A stretch of DNA of 38,697 bases from JAGMXM01 sp964458325 (GTDB lineage: Bacteria > Verrucomicrobiota > Verrucomicrobiia > Limisphaerales > UBA1319). The position numbers and the translations under genes are program-made. The DNA lies in assembly GCA_964458325.1 (NCBI GenBank), contig CAYWIM010000040.1, positions 1-38,697 on the forward strand. The letters are read 5' to 3'. Shown here in pieces: positions 15,718-26,000 of this stretch (positions within the stretch are counted from its first letter, which is position 1; the number at the start of each line of letters is the position of its first letter). The notes beneath the pieces are model-generated. The model saw only the letters and a list, made by a program, of their open reading frames with translations. It was not told the origin of the DNA and made no database searches.

Positions 15718-17520
15718 ATGTCGCTCAAGAAAGTCCATTTCATGCTGACGGCGTTCCGGGACGGATTCCAGTCCGTGTACGGGGCGCGGGTGTTTTCCCG
15801 GGATTACCTGCCGGTGGTAGAGTTCGCCGCGCGGGAATGCGGCATCCAGCACTTCGAGGCCGGCGGCGGCGCGATGTTCCAATCGCCGTTCTTCTATTGC
15901 CGGGAGAACGCGTTCGACGTCATGGATGCCTTCCGGCAGGCAGCGGGGCCGGGGGCGGATTTGCAGACGCTGGCCCGGGGCATCAGCATGGTGGCTCTCA
16001 AGGCCCAACCGCGCGATGTCATCCGGCTGCATGCCCGGCTGTTCAAGAAGCACGGGATGACCACGATCCGCAATTTCGATGCCCTGAACGATGTCCAAAA
16101 CCTGATCGAGAGCGGCAAGAGCATCAAGGAAGCGGGCCTCAACCATGAGGTGGCGGTGACGATGATGGAGCTGCCTCCGGGGTGCAGCGGGGCGCACGAC
16201 GTGCCGTTTTACGAGGCCGTGCTCCGGCGGATTCTTGATGAGGGCGTGCCGTTCGACTCGGTGGCGTTCAAGGATGCGTCTGGGACGTCGTGCCCGCGCA
16301 AGGTCCACGACACCATCCTCATGGCCCGCGGGCTGCTGGGGGACAAGATCAAGCTCGTGTATCATTCGCACGACACAGCGGGGACGGGCTCGCTGACCTA
16401 CCATGCAGCGATCGAGGCGGGCGCCGACCAGGTGGACCTGTCGATCGCACCGGTCTCGGGCGGCACCTGCCAGCCGGACCTGCTGACCTTGTGGCATGCC
16501 CTCCGCGGCACCGATTACACGCTCGATATCGACCTGGCCAGGATCATCCGCCTCGAGGAGATGCTGAAGCACGCCATGAAAGACTATTTCCTGCCGCCGG
16601 AGGCGACCCGGGTCGAGCCGTTGATCCCGCTGTTCCCGATGCCCGGCGGGGCATTGACCGCCAACACCCAGATGCTCCGCGACAACGGCTTGATGGATCG
16701 ATATCCCGATGTCATCGCCGCGATGGGCGAAGCGGTGATGAAGGGCGGCTTTGGCACGTCGGTGACTCCGGTCTCCCAGTTCTATTTCCAGCAGGCCTTC
16801 AACAATGTCATGTTCGGCCCCTGGAAGAAGATCGCCGAGGGTTACGGTCGAATGGTTCTCGGGTATTTCGGCCGCACCCCGATCCCGGCCGATCCGGAGG
16901 TGGTGCGCCTGGCGAGCGAGGAGCTGAAGCTGCCGCCCACGACGGATCATCTGGCCATGCTCGAGCAGGACGCCAAGCGGGGCTTGGCCGCCGCCCGGGC
17001 CGCGCTCGAAAAGGAAGGGCTGCCCGTGACCGACGAGAACCTGTTCATCGTCGCGGCCTGCGAGGACAAGGGGGTGGGATTCCTCAAGGGCCACGGCGCG
17101 CTGGGCGTGCGGAAGAACCAGCCGGCGGCCGAAGCCGCCCCCGCCGAGCGCCCGGCGCCGGAGGGGCCGGCGTTCTATGAGGTGGTGGTCAACGACCGGG
17201 TGTTCAAGGTCGAGATCAACGACGACATGGCCCTGGTCAATGGCATGTCCTACCGCGTGGGGGTCAAGGAGGCGGCGGCCCCGCCGAAGGCGATCGGCTC
17301 GGGCCCCGGCACGCCCGTGACCAGCCAGCTGCCCGGTCTGGTCCTTCGGATCGAGAAGCAGGTCGGCGCCGCATTGAGCGCCGGCGATCGAATCCTGGTG
17401 CTCGAATCCATGAAGATGGAGACGGCCATCGTCTCGCCGGTGGCGGGCACGCTGGCAGCCTTGCATGTCCGCCAGGGCGAGCAGGTGCCCATCGGCAAGG
17501 TGCTGGCCGTGGTCCGCTGA
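15718..17520 (+). CDS. oadA: Biotin-dependent decarboxylase alpha subunit (OadA-like, divergent)
   Basis: 600 residues: an N-terminal carboxyltransferase TIM barrel, a PYC_OADA-type middle domain (PVSQFYFQQAFNNVMFG), and a C-terminal biotinyl domain with LESMKMETAIVSPVAG, whose biotin lysine is Lys566, 34 residues from the end. Metal and active-site residues are recognisable: Asp15 in TAFRDGFQS, Lys185 in VAFKDASG (carbamylated in relatives), and His216/His218 in YHSHDTAGTG. Unlike classical OadA (TLRDAHQS; GGATFD), it reads TAFRDGFQS and EAGGGAMFQSPFFYC, placing it in a separate subfamily, so the keto-acid substrate should not be assumed to be oxaloacetate. The neighbouring oadB/oadG and biotin ligase complete the pump. 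Confidence 0.92.
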   Translation: MSLKKVHFMLTAFRDGFQSVYGARVFSRDYLPVVEFAARECGIQHFEAGGGAMFQSPFFYCRENAFDVMDAFRQAAGPGADLQTLARGISMVALKAQPRDVIRLHARLFKKHGMTTIRNFDALNDVQNLIESGKSIKEAGLNHEVAVTMMELPPGCSGAHDVPFYEAVLRRILDEGVPFDSVAFKDASGTSCPRKVHDTILMARGLLGDKIKLVYHSHDTAGTGSLTYHAAIEAGADQVDLSIAPVSGGTCQPDLLTLWHALRGTDYTLDIDLARIIRLEEMLKHAMKDYFLPPEATRVEPLIPLFPMPGGALTANTQMLRDNGLMDRYPDVIAAMGEAVMKGGFGTSVTPVSQFYFQQAFNNVMFGPWKKIAEGYGRMVLGYFGRTPIPADPEVVRLASEELKLPPTTDHLAMLEQDAKRGLAAARAALEKEGLPVTDENLFIVAACEDKGVGFLKGHGALGVRKNQPAAEAAPAERPAPEGPAFYEVVVNDRVFKVEINDDMALVNGMSYRVGVKEAAAPPKAIGSGPGTPVTSQLPGLVLRIEKQVGAALSAGDRILVLESMKMETAIVSPVAGTLAALHVRQGEQVPIGKVLAVVR

Positions 17521-17556
17521 TCGCGGCGCGGCGCCTGGGGCGCAGCCCGGCCTCCC

Positions 17557-18369
17557 ATGATCAATCCCGAAGAAACCGAGTTCGAGGCGCCCGAGACCGA
17601 CGCCGACGCCGCACCCGACAACGGCGTGCGGCCGTGGCGGATCCACCACTTCAACGAGCTGGATTCGACCAACCGGTATGCGTCCGAACACATCGACGAG
17701 CTGGCAGACCGCGAGGCGATCGTGGCGGACTGCCAGACCGCCGGCTACGGCCGGCTGAAGCGCCACTGGCTCTCGGACCGGGGCGGCAACCTGTTCGCCT
17801 CTCTCGTCCTCAAGCCGGATCCGGAGGCGGAGATACTGACCCCGTGCCTGAACCTGACCCAATATCTGGCCATGGTCCTGTGCTGGACGCTCGAGGGCCA
17901 CGGAGTGCATCCGGCGATCAAGTGGCCCAACGACGTGCTGGTGACGGATCGAAAGATCGCCGGGATCCTGGCTGAGACCGTGATCTGCGGCTTCGATCTG
18001 CGCGGCATGGTGCTCGGCCTGGGCGTGAACCTCAATCTGACCCTCGAGGATCTGGCCCGGATCGACCAGCCGGCGACGTCGCTCAACCTCGAAACGGGCC
18101 GGACGGTGGCGCCACTGGTTTTTTTCGATGGCCTGCTGCGCCGCTTTTTCGAGCAGTACCATTTGTTCCTCCAAAAAGGGTTCCCCATGATCCGCGCGGA
18201 GTATTTGCAGCGCTGTCCGCATCTGGGGCGGGAGGTGGATATCCAGCTGCCCGGCGGGCTGGTGCGCGGCCTGGCGACTGGCGTGGACGAGCATGGCGCG
18301 TTGCTGCTGGTGGACGAGGACGGCGTCCAGCGGATCATCCACCTGGGCGAGGTGTTTGCGGCGGATTGA
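17557..18369 (+). CDS. birA: Biotin--protein ligase, non-regulatory (group I)
   Basis: 270 residues. It activates biotin to biotinyl-AMP and transfers it to a carrier lysine, here most plausibly Lys566 of the alpha subunit encoded 36 bp upstream. Motifs are FNELDSTNRYA (about 32-42), the adenylate loop CQTAGYGRLKRHW (59-71, with TAGYGR at the GRGRxG position), KWPNDVLV (122-129) and GILAE, with a C-terminal SH3-like domain (GALLLVDEDGVQRIIHLGEV). The N-terminal winged-helix repressor domain of E. coli BirA is absent: about 25 acidic residues precede the catalytic domain. It should therefore not repress biotin genes by itself. It is the last gene of the operon. Confidence 0.93.
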   Translation: MINPEETEFEAPETDADAAPDNGVRPWRIHHFNELDSTNRYASEHIDELADREAIVADCQTAGYGRLKRHWLSDRGGNLFASLVLKPDPEAEILTPCLNLTQYLAMVLCWTLEGHGVHPAIKWPNDVLVTDRKIAGILAETVICGFDLRGMVLGLGVNLNLTLEDLARIDQPATSLNLETGRTVAPLVFFDGLLRRFFEQYHLFLQKGFPMIRAEYLQRCPHLGREVDIQLPGGLVRGLATGVDEHGALLLVDEDGVQRIIHLGEVFAAD

Positions 18370-18500
18370 TTGGCGCGCCGCACACGGGGCATCGCAACCG
18401 CTCGAAAGCCTCGCCAGATCCGTTCGGTGGCCGGGGCAATCGGCGCCTTGATCCCGCCTTTTTCCGTGCGCTCCGATCGAGGGGGCGATAGGCTGGTTGC

Positions 18501-19403
18501 ATGGCGCAGGAATACCGGAGCGTGCTGGATGCCATGATTCGTCATGTGAAGGACCGGCGGAGCCGGGGGGAGGTTTATGCTCCGATCACATCGGCCCAGT
18601 GGGCGGCGATTCTCCAGTCGCCTCCCGTGCGGCTTCGGAAATCCCCGCGTGCGGCGACCGCTCCGGACGTTCCGTGTTCATCGCCGGAATCGGCGGCCAC
18701 AACGGCGGCGACGGATCCGCTGCCGGTCGAGGCAGGCTCGCCGATTGTGGATCTGCTGGCCGAGATCAAGGGTGCTTCGACAGTCGAGGAAGCGGCCGCG
18801 ATCCTGGGGCGGGGGGTGGCGGGGTGCGCGCGGTGCCCGCATTTGGCCCGGACGCGCCGGAATGTGGTGTTGGGGGTGGGCGATCTTCATGCCGAGCTGA
18901 TGTTCGTCGGGGAGGCGCCCGGAATGGAGGAGGACGAGCAGGGAGAGCCTTTCGTGGGCCGAGCGGGCCAATTGCTGACGCGGATCATCGAGACGATGGG
19001 GTTCACCCGCCAGACGGTGTATATCGCCAACGTGCTGAAGTGCCGTCCGGACACCCCCAGCCAGGCGACGGGAAACCGCAAGCCAACCGCCGATGAGATG
19101 CGGACATGCCTTCCGTATCTGCTGAGCCAGATCGACCTGATCCGGCCTCGAGTGCTGGTGGCGCTGGGGGCGACGGCGGTCGAGGGTCTGCTGGGGCAGG
19201 CGGTCATGATCACCCGGTTCCGAGGCCGGTTTCAGGATTTCCGGGGCATTCCCCTGATGCCGACCTATCATCCGTCGTACCTGTTGCGGAACCAATCGCT
19301 GGCGGTGAAGCGCCAGGTATGGGAGGACATGCTGCAGGTGCTCGAGAAGCTGGGCCGCCCCATATCGGCCCGGCAGCGCGGATACTTCCTGAAAAGCTCG
19401 TAG
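18501..19403 (+). CDS. Family-4 uracil-DNA glycosylase (Fe-S type)
   Basis: 300 residues. It removes uracil from DNA to start base-excision repair. A poorly conserved N-terminal extension of about 100 residues precedes the glycosylase domain. Four cysteines positioned for a [4Fe-4S] cluster are visible: Cys109 and Cys112 (GCARCPHLA), Cys181 (NVLKCRP) and Cys203 (MRTCLPYL). The active-site motif is VGEAPGMEEDEQGEPFVGRA (136-155) and the DNA-binding loop is TYHPSYLLR (255-263), both typical of family 4. The 131-bp gap upstream may carry a promoter, and proC follows after 54 bp. Confidence 0.94.
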   Translation: MAQEYRSVLDAMIRHVKDRRSRGEVYAPITSAQWAAILQSPPVRLRKSPRAATAPDVPCSSPESAATTAATDPLPVEAGSPIVDLLAEIKGASTVEEAAAILGRGVAGCARCPHLARTRRNVVLGVGDLHAELMFVGEAPGMEEDEQGEPFVGRAGQLLTRIIETMGFTRQTVYIANVLKCRPDTPSQATGNRKPTADEMRTCLPYLLSQIDLIRPRVLVALGATAVEGLLGQAVMITRFRGRFQDFRGIPLMPTYHPSYLLRNQSLAVKRQVWEDMLQVLEKLGRPISARQRGYFLKSS

Positions 19404-19457
19404 GAGCTGTGCAAATGCCGCTTTCGTTTTTCCGGGATTCGTGCTAACCGGAGGATC

Positions 19458-20279
19458 ATGGCCGACGAATCGAACATTGGATTGTTGGGGGCGGGCCGGA
19501 TGGCGCAGGCCCTGGCAGGAGGGCTGCTGAAGGCGGATCTGCGGAGGGCGGACCAGATTCTGGCCAGCGATCCCATCGAGGCGGCGCGGTCCGCTTTTGC
19601 CACGGCCACTCGAGTCAGGACCACGCCCGACAATATCGAGGTTGTCGATTTTGCGAGGACGCTGATCCTCTGCATCAAGCCCTCGCAGGTGTCCGGGCTC
19701 TTGAGCCAGATTGCGCCGGCGGTCGATTCGTCGCATTTGATCCTGTCGATTGCGGCGGGGGTCACGCTGGACCAGCTGGCCAGCCGGCTGCCGCCCCGCA
19801 CCCGTCTGATCCGGGCGATGCCCAACACGCCCGCGATGGTCGGAGAAGGCGCGATCGCCTTCAGCCCGGGCCCGCACGCAACCGCCGCGGATGCCGACTT
19901 GGCTCGAGGGCTGTTTGGGGCGATTGGATGGGCCGGGGCAGTGCCGGAGGCGATGATGGATGCCGTCACGGGATTGAGCGGCAGCGGGCCGGCATTTGTG
20001 TTCCTGATGGCGGAGGCGCTGAGCGACGGGGGGGTGGCGAGCGGGCTGCCGCGGGACCTGGCGACGCGGCTGGCGGCCCAGACGCTGGCGGGGGCGGCTC
20101 GGATGATCCTGTCGACCGGCCAACACCCCGGCGCGTTGAAGGACATGGTCACCAGCCCGGGCGGCACCACCATCGAGGGGCTGCAGGTGCTCGAGCAGGC
20201 GGGTGTGCGGGGCGCGTTGATCGGGGCCGTCCGGGCCGCCGCCGACAAATCGCGGCGGATATCGGCTGGGCCGGCGTGA
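19458..20279 (+). CDS. proC: Pyrroline-5-carboxylate reductase
   Basis: 273 residues, the family length. It performs the NAD(P)H-dependent last step of proline synthesis in the cytoplasm. Seen in order are a Rossmann motif (IGLLGAGRMAQALAGGLL), CIKPSQV, RAMPNTPAMVGEGA, GLSGSGPAFVFLMAEAL and the ProC signature region MVTSPGGTTIEGLQVLE. A GGAGG (19450-19454) stands three bases before the ATG, a clear though close Shine-Dalgarno in a window where most genes lack one. It lies in a plus-strand run with the UDG gene upstream and the AI-2E permease 25 bp downstream. Confidence 0.96.
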   Translation: MADESNIGLLGAGRMAQALAGGLLKADLRRADQILASDPIEAARSAFATATRVRTTPDNIEVVDFARTLILCIKPSQVSGLLSQIAPAVDSSHLILSIAAGVTLDQLASRLPPRTRLIRAMPNTPAMVGEGAIAFSPGPHATAADADLARGLFGAIGWAGAVPEAMMDAVTGLSGSGPAFVFLMAEALSDGGVASGLPRDLATRLAAQTLAGAARMILSTGQHPGALKDMVTSPGGTTIEGLQVLEQAGVRGALIGAVRAAADKSRRISAGPA

Positions 20280-20304
20280 CGGAGCAGTCTCAATTGATAT
20301 TCCC

Positions 20305-21651
20305 ATGGTCTTCCCTTCACCGACCGAGAAACAGGCGCGGATTTTCTGGCTATCGCTGACGGCATTGGCGATCGGGGTGCTGCTGGCGCTGCTGGGGCTG
20401 CTGGCCTACGGGGTAGGTCTGCTCATCAACCGGCTGTCGTCGGTGCTGCTGCCGCTGGCGATCGCGGCGATCCTGGCCTACCTGCTCGATCCGGTGGTCG
20501 ATTTTCTCGACCGGCGGGGCATCTCGCGGCTGCGCGCCATCATTCTCGTCTTTCTGGTTGGCATCGGGCTGGTGTTCCTGACATTGATCACGGTGGTGCC
20601 CAAAATCGTCACTCAAAGCCAGGAGCTGATCCAGAAGCTTCCGGATTACACGCTGCAGCTCCGAGCGCGCATCCTGCAATGGGCGGATGAACCGCCGTGG
20701 GGCATCCATCTTCCCGCTCGGTTGATCGACTGGCTGGGCGGCACCAACAACCCCGCAAGCACGAACACGGCGTTTGCGGTCAGCCCATTGACGAACCTGT
20801 TGTCCACGAATTTCTTGACCCGGAGCGAACTGCCGCGGCTGACCAACATCGACCTGACCCTATCGCCGTCGACGGAGCCAATCGTGGTTCCGTTGGAGGC
20901 CCAGCCGGGGTGGCGGCCGGATTTTTCCCAGGATTTTGTGACTTGGGTGGCCCGGTCCGCGCCCGCCATGGGCGCCTGGTTCTTCAGCCAGCTGAGCAAG
21001 GTGGCGTCGGGGATCGGCCTCCTGATCGGCCTGGCGCTGGTGCCGATCTATCTCTTCTATTTCCTGCTCGAGAAGCAGCGGATCCAGCACAGCTGGGCGG
21101 ATTACCTGCCCATTTACGAGTCCAAAGCCAAGGAGGAGCTGGTGTTCATCCTGCAGTCGATCAACACCTATCTGATCCTGTTTTTCCGGGGCCAGGTGCT
21201 GGTCGCTCTCTGCGACGGCATCATGCTGACCGTCGGTTTTCTGCTGATGGGGCTGAACTATGCGATCCTGATCGGTTTCGTGGCGGGATTGCTGACCCTG
21301 ATCCCGTATCTGGGGGTGACGGTGAGCATCCTGCCCACGATCGCGCTCGCGGCGGTGCAATTTGGCGATTGGTGGCACCCGTTCCTGGTGATCGGCGTGT
21401 TCGCGCTGGTGCAAACCATCGAAGGCTATTTTGTCTATCCCAAGATCATGGGCGACCGGGTCGGGCTCCATCCTCTGACCATCATCGTGGCGGTCATGGT
21501 CGGCGTCACGCTGATGGGCGGCATCGTGGGCGGCCTGCTGGCGATCCCGCTGACGGCGGCCTTGCGGGTTCTCATGTTCCGGTATGTATGGAAGAAGCGG
21601 ACGGGGGCAGGCCGGGGGCGGCGCAGCCAATCCGAGTCGGGAGACCCGTAG
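20305..21651 (+). CDS. AI-2E family (PerM/YdiK) membrane transporter
   Basis: 448 residues. Two N-terminal transmembrane helices, then ILAYLLDPVVDFLDRRGISR and a third helix (AIILVFLVGIGLVFLTLITVV), lead into an amphipathic loop (TQSQELIQKLPDYT). The C-terminal half contains LIGLALVPIYLFYFLLEKQR, LIGFVAGLLTLIPYLG and EGYFVYPKIMGDRVGLHPL, all family hallmarks. A loop of about 90 residues (around 145-225), rich in Asn, Thr and Pro, is longer than usual. Family members export diverse small molecules or ions (AI-2, Na+/H+ antiport in some); the substrate cannot be predicted. The next gene starts 2 bp after its stop. Confidence 0.92.
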   Translation: MVFPSPTEKQARIFWLSLTALAIGVLLALLGLLAYGVGLLINRLSSVLLPLAIAAILAYLLDPVVDFLDRRGISRLRAIILVFLVGIGLVFLTLITVVPKIVTQSQELIQKLPDYTLQLRARILQWADEPPWGIHLPARLIDWLGGTNNPASTNTAFAVSPLTNLLSTNFLTRSELPRLTNIDLTLSPSTEPIVVPLEAQPGWRPDFSQDFVTWVARSAPAMGAWFFSQLSKVASGIGLLIGLALVPIYLFYFLLEKQRIQHSWADYLPIYESKAKEELVFILQSINTYLILFFRGQVLVALCDGIMLTVGFLLMGLNYAILIGFVAGLLTLIPYLGVTVSILPTIALAAVQFGDWWHPFLVIGVFALVQTIEGYFVYPKIMGDRVGLHPLTIIVAVMVGVTLMGGIVGGLLAIPLTAALRVLMFRYVWKKRTGAGRGRRSQSESGDP

Positions 21652-21653
21652 AC

Positions 21654-23039
21654 GTGGAGCGTTTGATCCATCGAAGCCGCCTCGAAGCGCCGGCGGAAAC
21701 GGTCTTCGAGTGGCACCGGCGGCGCGGCGCTTTCGATCGGTTGATCCCCCCGTGGGAAGCCATCCGGATCGACCAGCCTCCGATCCCCCTGGCGGAAGGC
21801 GCCCGCGCTGCTCTTCGGGTTCGGATCGGCCCCGTCTGGATTCGTTGGCTAGCCCGGATCACCAAGGTCGAGGAGGGGCGGGGCTTTGCAGATGCGCAGG
21901 AGCGCGGTCCGTTTGCCGCATGGGAGCACACGCATCGGTTCCTTGCCGACGGTCCGCGGGCTTGTTGGATCGAGGATGACATCCGGTATCGCCTGCCGGG
22001 GGGCGCCGCGGGGCGCTGGTTCGGAGGAGCTCGGGCGCGCGGGCGTCTCGAGCGATGGATGCGCTATCGACATGAAGTCTTGGCGCATGACGTGCCCTTG
22101 GCCTTCTCGGCAACCGCCGGGCGTCCGCTCCGGATCCTGCTGACCGGGGCGACGGGCATGGTCGGCAGGAACCTGTCCTGTTTTCTGAGCGCCTTGGGGC
22201 ACCAGGTCTGGCCGCTGCGGCGCGATCCCAGCCACAGGAGCGCCCCTCCGCCCGCATGGGATCCGGATGGCGGTTGGATCGACCTGTCCGGGCTGCCGCC
22301 TTTGGACGCGGTCGTGCACCTCGCCGGGGAGAACATCTCGGGACGCTGGACAGCCGCCCGCATGGAACGGATCCGACGCAGCCGCATCGAAGGCACCCGG
22401 TTGCTGTGCGGAGCGATGGCCCAGCTCCCCGCGCGGCCGCGGGCGATGGTGATGGCATCCGGCCTGGGATTCTACGGCGATCGCGGGGACGAACCGATGT
22501 CCGAATCCAGCGAGCCGGGCCGGGGGTTTCTGGCCGAGCTCGCCCGCGATTGGGAGGCATCGGCCGATTCGGCTCGCGAGGCGGGGATCCGATTGGCGGC
22601 TCTGAGGTTGAGCATGGTGCTGTGGCCTGGGGGCGGGGCGCTGGAGCCGCTCTTGAGGCTGTTTCGGCTTGGGCTGGGGGGCCGTGTTGGCGCCGGGACC
22701 CAGTACTGGAGCTGGATCACGCTGACGGATCTGCTGGGGGTTGTGCACCATGTCCTGACCTCCGAGGCGCTCGAGGGGCCGGTGAATGTGGCCAGCCCTC
22801 AACCGGTGACGAACGCCGAGTTCACTCGAATCCTGGCGCGGGCGGTGGGGCGTCCGGCCATTTTTCGACAGCCGGCTGCGCTGATCCGGCTGGCGCTGGG
22901 CCAAATGGGGACCGAGCTGCTGTTGACGAGCACCCGGGCGGATCCGCGGCGTCTCGAGGAGAGCGGATTTCGTTTCGAGCATCGGACGCTCGAATCGGCT
23001 TTGGATCACCTGCTCGGCCTCAGGGCAGGCGGGCAATGA
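21654..23039 (+). CDS. SRPBCC domain fused to TIGR01777-type SDR (NAD(P)-binding epimerase-like)
   Basis: 461 residues from a GTG at 21654, 2 bp after the permease stop; upstream ATGs in this frame lie inside the permease gene. Residues 1-150 resemble a START/SRPBCC ligand-binding fold (LEAPAETVFEWHRRRGAFDR). From about 157 is a short-chain dehydrogenase with LLTGATGMVGRNL, VVHLAGENISGRW, MASGLGFYGDRGDEPMSE and WSWITLTDLLGVVHHVL, then a DUF1731-type tail (LLTSTRADPRRLEESGF). This is the YfcH/TIGR01777 family of unknown substrate; the SRPBCC fusion is also known in other phyla. Its 3' end overlaps the convergent LTD gene by 20 bp. Confidence 0.9.
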   Translation: MERLIHRSRLEAPAETVFEWHRRRGAFDRLIPPWEAIRIDQPPIPLAEGARAALRVRIGPVWIRWLARITKVEEGRGFADAQERGPFAAWEHTHRFLADGPRACWIEDDIRYRLPGGAAGRWFGGARARGRLERWMRYRHEVLAHDVPLAFSATAGRPLRILLTGATGMVGRNLSCFLSALGHQVWPLRRDPSHRSAPPPAWDPDGGWIDLSGLPPLDAVVHLAGENISGRWTAARMERIRRSRIEGTRLLCGAMAQLPARPRAMVMASGLGFYGDRGDEPMSESSEPGRGFLAELARDWEASADSAREAGIRLAALRLSMVLWPGGGALEPLLRLFRLGLGGRVGAGTQYWSWITLTDLLGVVHHVLTSEALEGPVNVASPQPVTNAEFTRILARAVGRPAIFRQPAALIRLALGQMGTELLLTSTRADPRRLEESGFRFEHRTLESALDHLLGLRAGGQ

Positions 23040-26000
23040 TCCGGTAGTATCGACGGTCGGCGCCCACGATGAACGGGTCGGAGACCACGATGGTCTGCGT
23101 CGCGCTCGAGGGCGCCATATGGAGGAGGTCAAGCCACGGACCGGCCGCAAGGTTGTCCGTGAACTGGACGGTGTAGGAGCGTCCGGCCACGGCAACGAAG
23201 CTCAGGATGAACCCGGCGGCGCTCGATCCGCTTTCGAGGAACCCGAGGCGGCTGAGGGGATTCCGCGGGTGGGTGCCGGCGAGGTATTCCTCGAGATTGG
23301 ACATGCCATCGCCGTCGGGATCCAAGGGGGCATCGAGCGGGTCGAGGCGGTCGAAGCCGTAAGCGGTTTCCCATGAATCCGGCAGGCCATCCTGGTCGAG
23401 GTCAGCGCCGGGCGAATCGGGTACATTGGGAGCGGCGGGGCTGGGGTAGAGGGTGAAGAAGGCGAGGGTGTCGCTGCCGTCCGGCAGGCGGCCCTCGGAG
23501 ACACCCGTGGTTTGAGCGGCGAACTCGATGGCATCGATCTGCCGGAGCTCGGCGCTGTAAAGGCCGATAAAATCGCCCTCCGCGCTCAACTTGAAGGCGA
23601 CATGATCTGCGCCATTTTCAGGGTGATCGTCGGCCTGGAAGACGCGATAGGCGCTGGAGCCGACGCCGATGAACGAGAGCGGCGGGATGGTCGACTGATC
23701 GCGCCAGGAGGGATCATCGCTGAGATGAAGCCCACCGAGGGCGACGGGCCGCGGCTCGGGATTGTAGATCTCGAACCAGTCATCGCCCGCGGGGGGGCGG
23801 GCCATCCATTCGTTGATGCGAAGGCGGGCGGGATCGCCGAGCGCGGCGCCGATGTTGGCGCCGCCGGGCGTGGGTTGGGCAAGGGCCCAGCTCCCATCCG
23901 GCTCGATGCGACCGACCGACCAGCCGGGCAACTGGAGGCCGAACGTCAGGCTGTCGATCAACCGGCTCGCCTCGCCGGCAGACGCGAACAAATACACCGT
24001 CTCCCCCGAGACATTGAATCCGAACCCAAGATTGGAGGCCGAAGCAGGCAGTTGGGAGTCGGCGGCCAGAACGCGGTATTCGCCGGCTTCGAGCCACTCG
24101 TCCGAACCAAATACCCACTTGCGCGGGAAAACCGCGTCGTCGCTGAGGCTCATGTCCGAAAGCCAGACTCCGTTGGTGCCCGGATTATGCAGCTCGATCC
24201 AATCGGCGTCCGGCGGCTGGGCTGGCGACGCGCTGCCGCTCGATGCCACCAGCTCGCTGATCCGGACCCGCCCGGGTCCACCCGGCGCGGATGGATTCGA
24301 TGGGAGGTTTGGATTGGAGAGGCCGGGGGAAGGGAAGTCGAACGCGATGAAACGGCCGCCGCCATCGGGGGATCGGCCCTGGGAGAGGTCGGGGCGCTGG
24401 GGCCCGTAGAACACGATATCGATGGGTTCCCCGGCGGGATCGAACAGGCCGATAACGCCTTGTTCCTCGGGCAATTCGGCCGGCCATGGGATGGCGGGCA
24501 GGTCGCCGGTTGGGCTCGAGGCCAGCAAGGCGGTTTGGCGGGGGCCGATAAAGCTCGCAGCGGGGATGGCCGGCTGCGATGGGCGCGCGACTTCCGATGG
24601 CAGGAGCTGGAGGCCGGCCAGGCTGACAGGCAGATCGGCCGGATTATAGAGCTCGATGAAATCGACCGCGTAAAGCGCCGCCGGCGCGGCGAGCCATTCA
24701 TTGATGGTCAGTTGCGCGGGATCGCCCAGCGGCTGGGCAAGGTTGGGCGCGCCGAAGGTGGGTCGAGTCAGGCCCCACTGGCCGTTGGGCAGCCTTCCCA
24801 GCGAGCAATCCGCCAACTGGCGGCCGGACTGGATCGAGTCGAGCAGGGCGCCGCCCCTTGCGAGCGAATCGAAGAGGTAGAGGCCTTCCCCCATGCGATC
24901 GAGCTGGAATGGAAGACCGAGCGGTCCGGCAACGCCGCTGGCCTCGAGCACGAGAAATCCGTTGCCCGCCACCACGGTGCCGCTGGGGAATAGATGCCTC
25001 TGAGGCCATCCCGGATCGTCGGTCAGGCTCATGCCGCCCAGATCGATCGCGTCCGGCCCGAAATTGTGGATCTCGACAAGATCCGGTGTGCCGGCAAAGC
25101 CCGGGATGCCCGAGACGTTCCAGGCGAGGAGTTCGTTGAGCCGAAGGGTCGGCGCGCTTGCGGCAGGATCGACGATCCAGGAACGCGATGAAGTCGGCAG
25201 GGCGGGGTCCTGCCATTCCCCCGCAAAATTGAGTCCCAACACGCGGACCTGATTCGTCCCGGGAACAAGGCCATCGAGGACGATGGGCTCGGCGATGGAC
25301 CGGGTTTCGCCATAATCGCCGGGATCGATCTTGAACCGGTAATGAGTGATCCCAGGCCCAGCGACCGCGAGCTGCGCTTGGGTTTGTGCCGTCCGGCCAG
25401 CAGGTTCGCCGGTGATGGCGGCTCCGGCCGGGACAAGCGCGCCGAGATCCAGCCCGTCCACAGCAGCGCCCAGAGCGGGCGAGTTCGGGCGAAGAGAAAA
25501 ATCCAGCGCCGTCAGTCCGGTCTGGCCGGGCGAGGAGGGCGGCCGGGCAAAGGCTGGATCGATTTCAAAAACGCGGCTCTCGGCGAGCTGGTGGTCGGGC
25601 GCGGAAGTGATTGTGTCGCGGAGCGCCCACTGGCTCGAGCCGAAGATCGGATCGTCCACCACCAAGTTGGTGAAATTGGCGGCCGCGGGCCAGAGGATCG
25701 AGGCGCCGATCGATGCGCCCCGGCCCGGGATGACACCGGTGGACCGGCTTGAAGGCTCATCGAGCGACACGGCCGCCCGCCGGAGATAGGCTGCGGTGTG
25801 ATGGGAGATTTCGACGAAGCTGCCCCCCAGGACCCGGGCCAGGAAATCGCAGTCGTAGGAAAGGTTGCGAACCATGACGACATGGGCCGGACTGCCGGCG
25901 CTCGCATCAGCCGATACCGCGCTGCCGAATTCGCCGGGATCGACCGATCCGAGCGCTCCCTGGAAGAAATTCGCATCGATAAACGCCCGCAGACCTCGGA

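Noticed and set aside
15343..18342. 999-codon minus-strand open frame opposite the oad operon
   Set aside because: The plus strand carries four genes with clear family motifs. The antisense frame is a high-GC codon shadow rich in His, Arg and Gly with no recognisable domain.
20697..21653. N-terminal extension of the SRPBCC-SDR frame through the permease gene
   Set aside because: It is a shadow of the AI-2E permease; the conserved SRPBCC start falls at GTG 21654.
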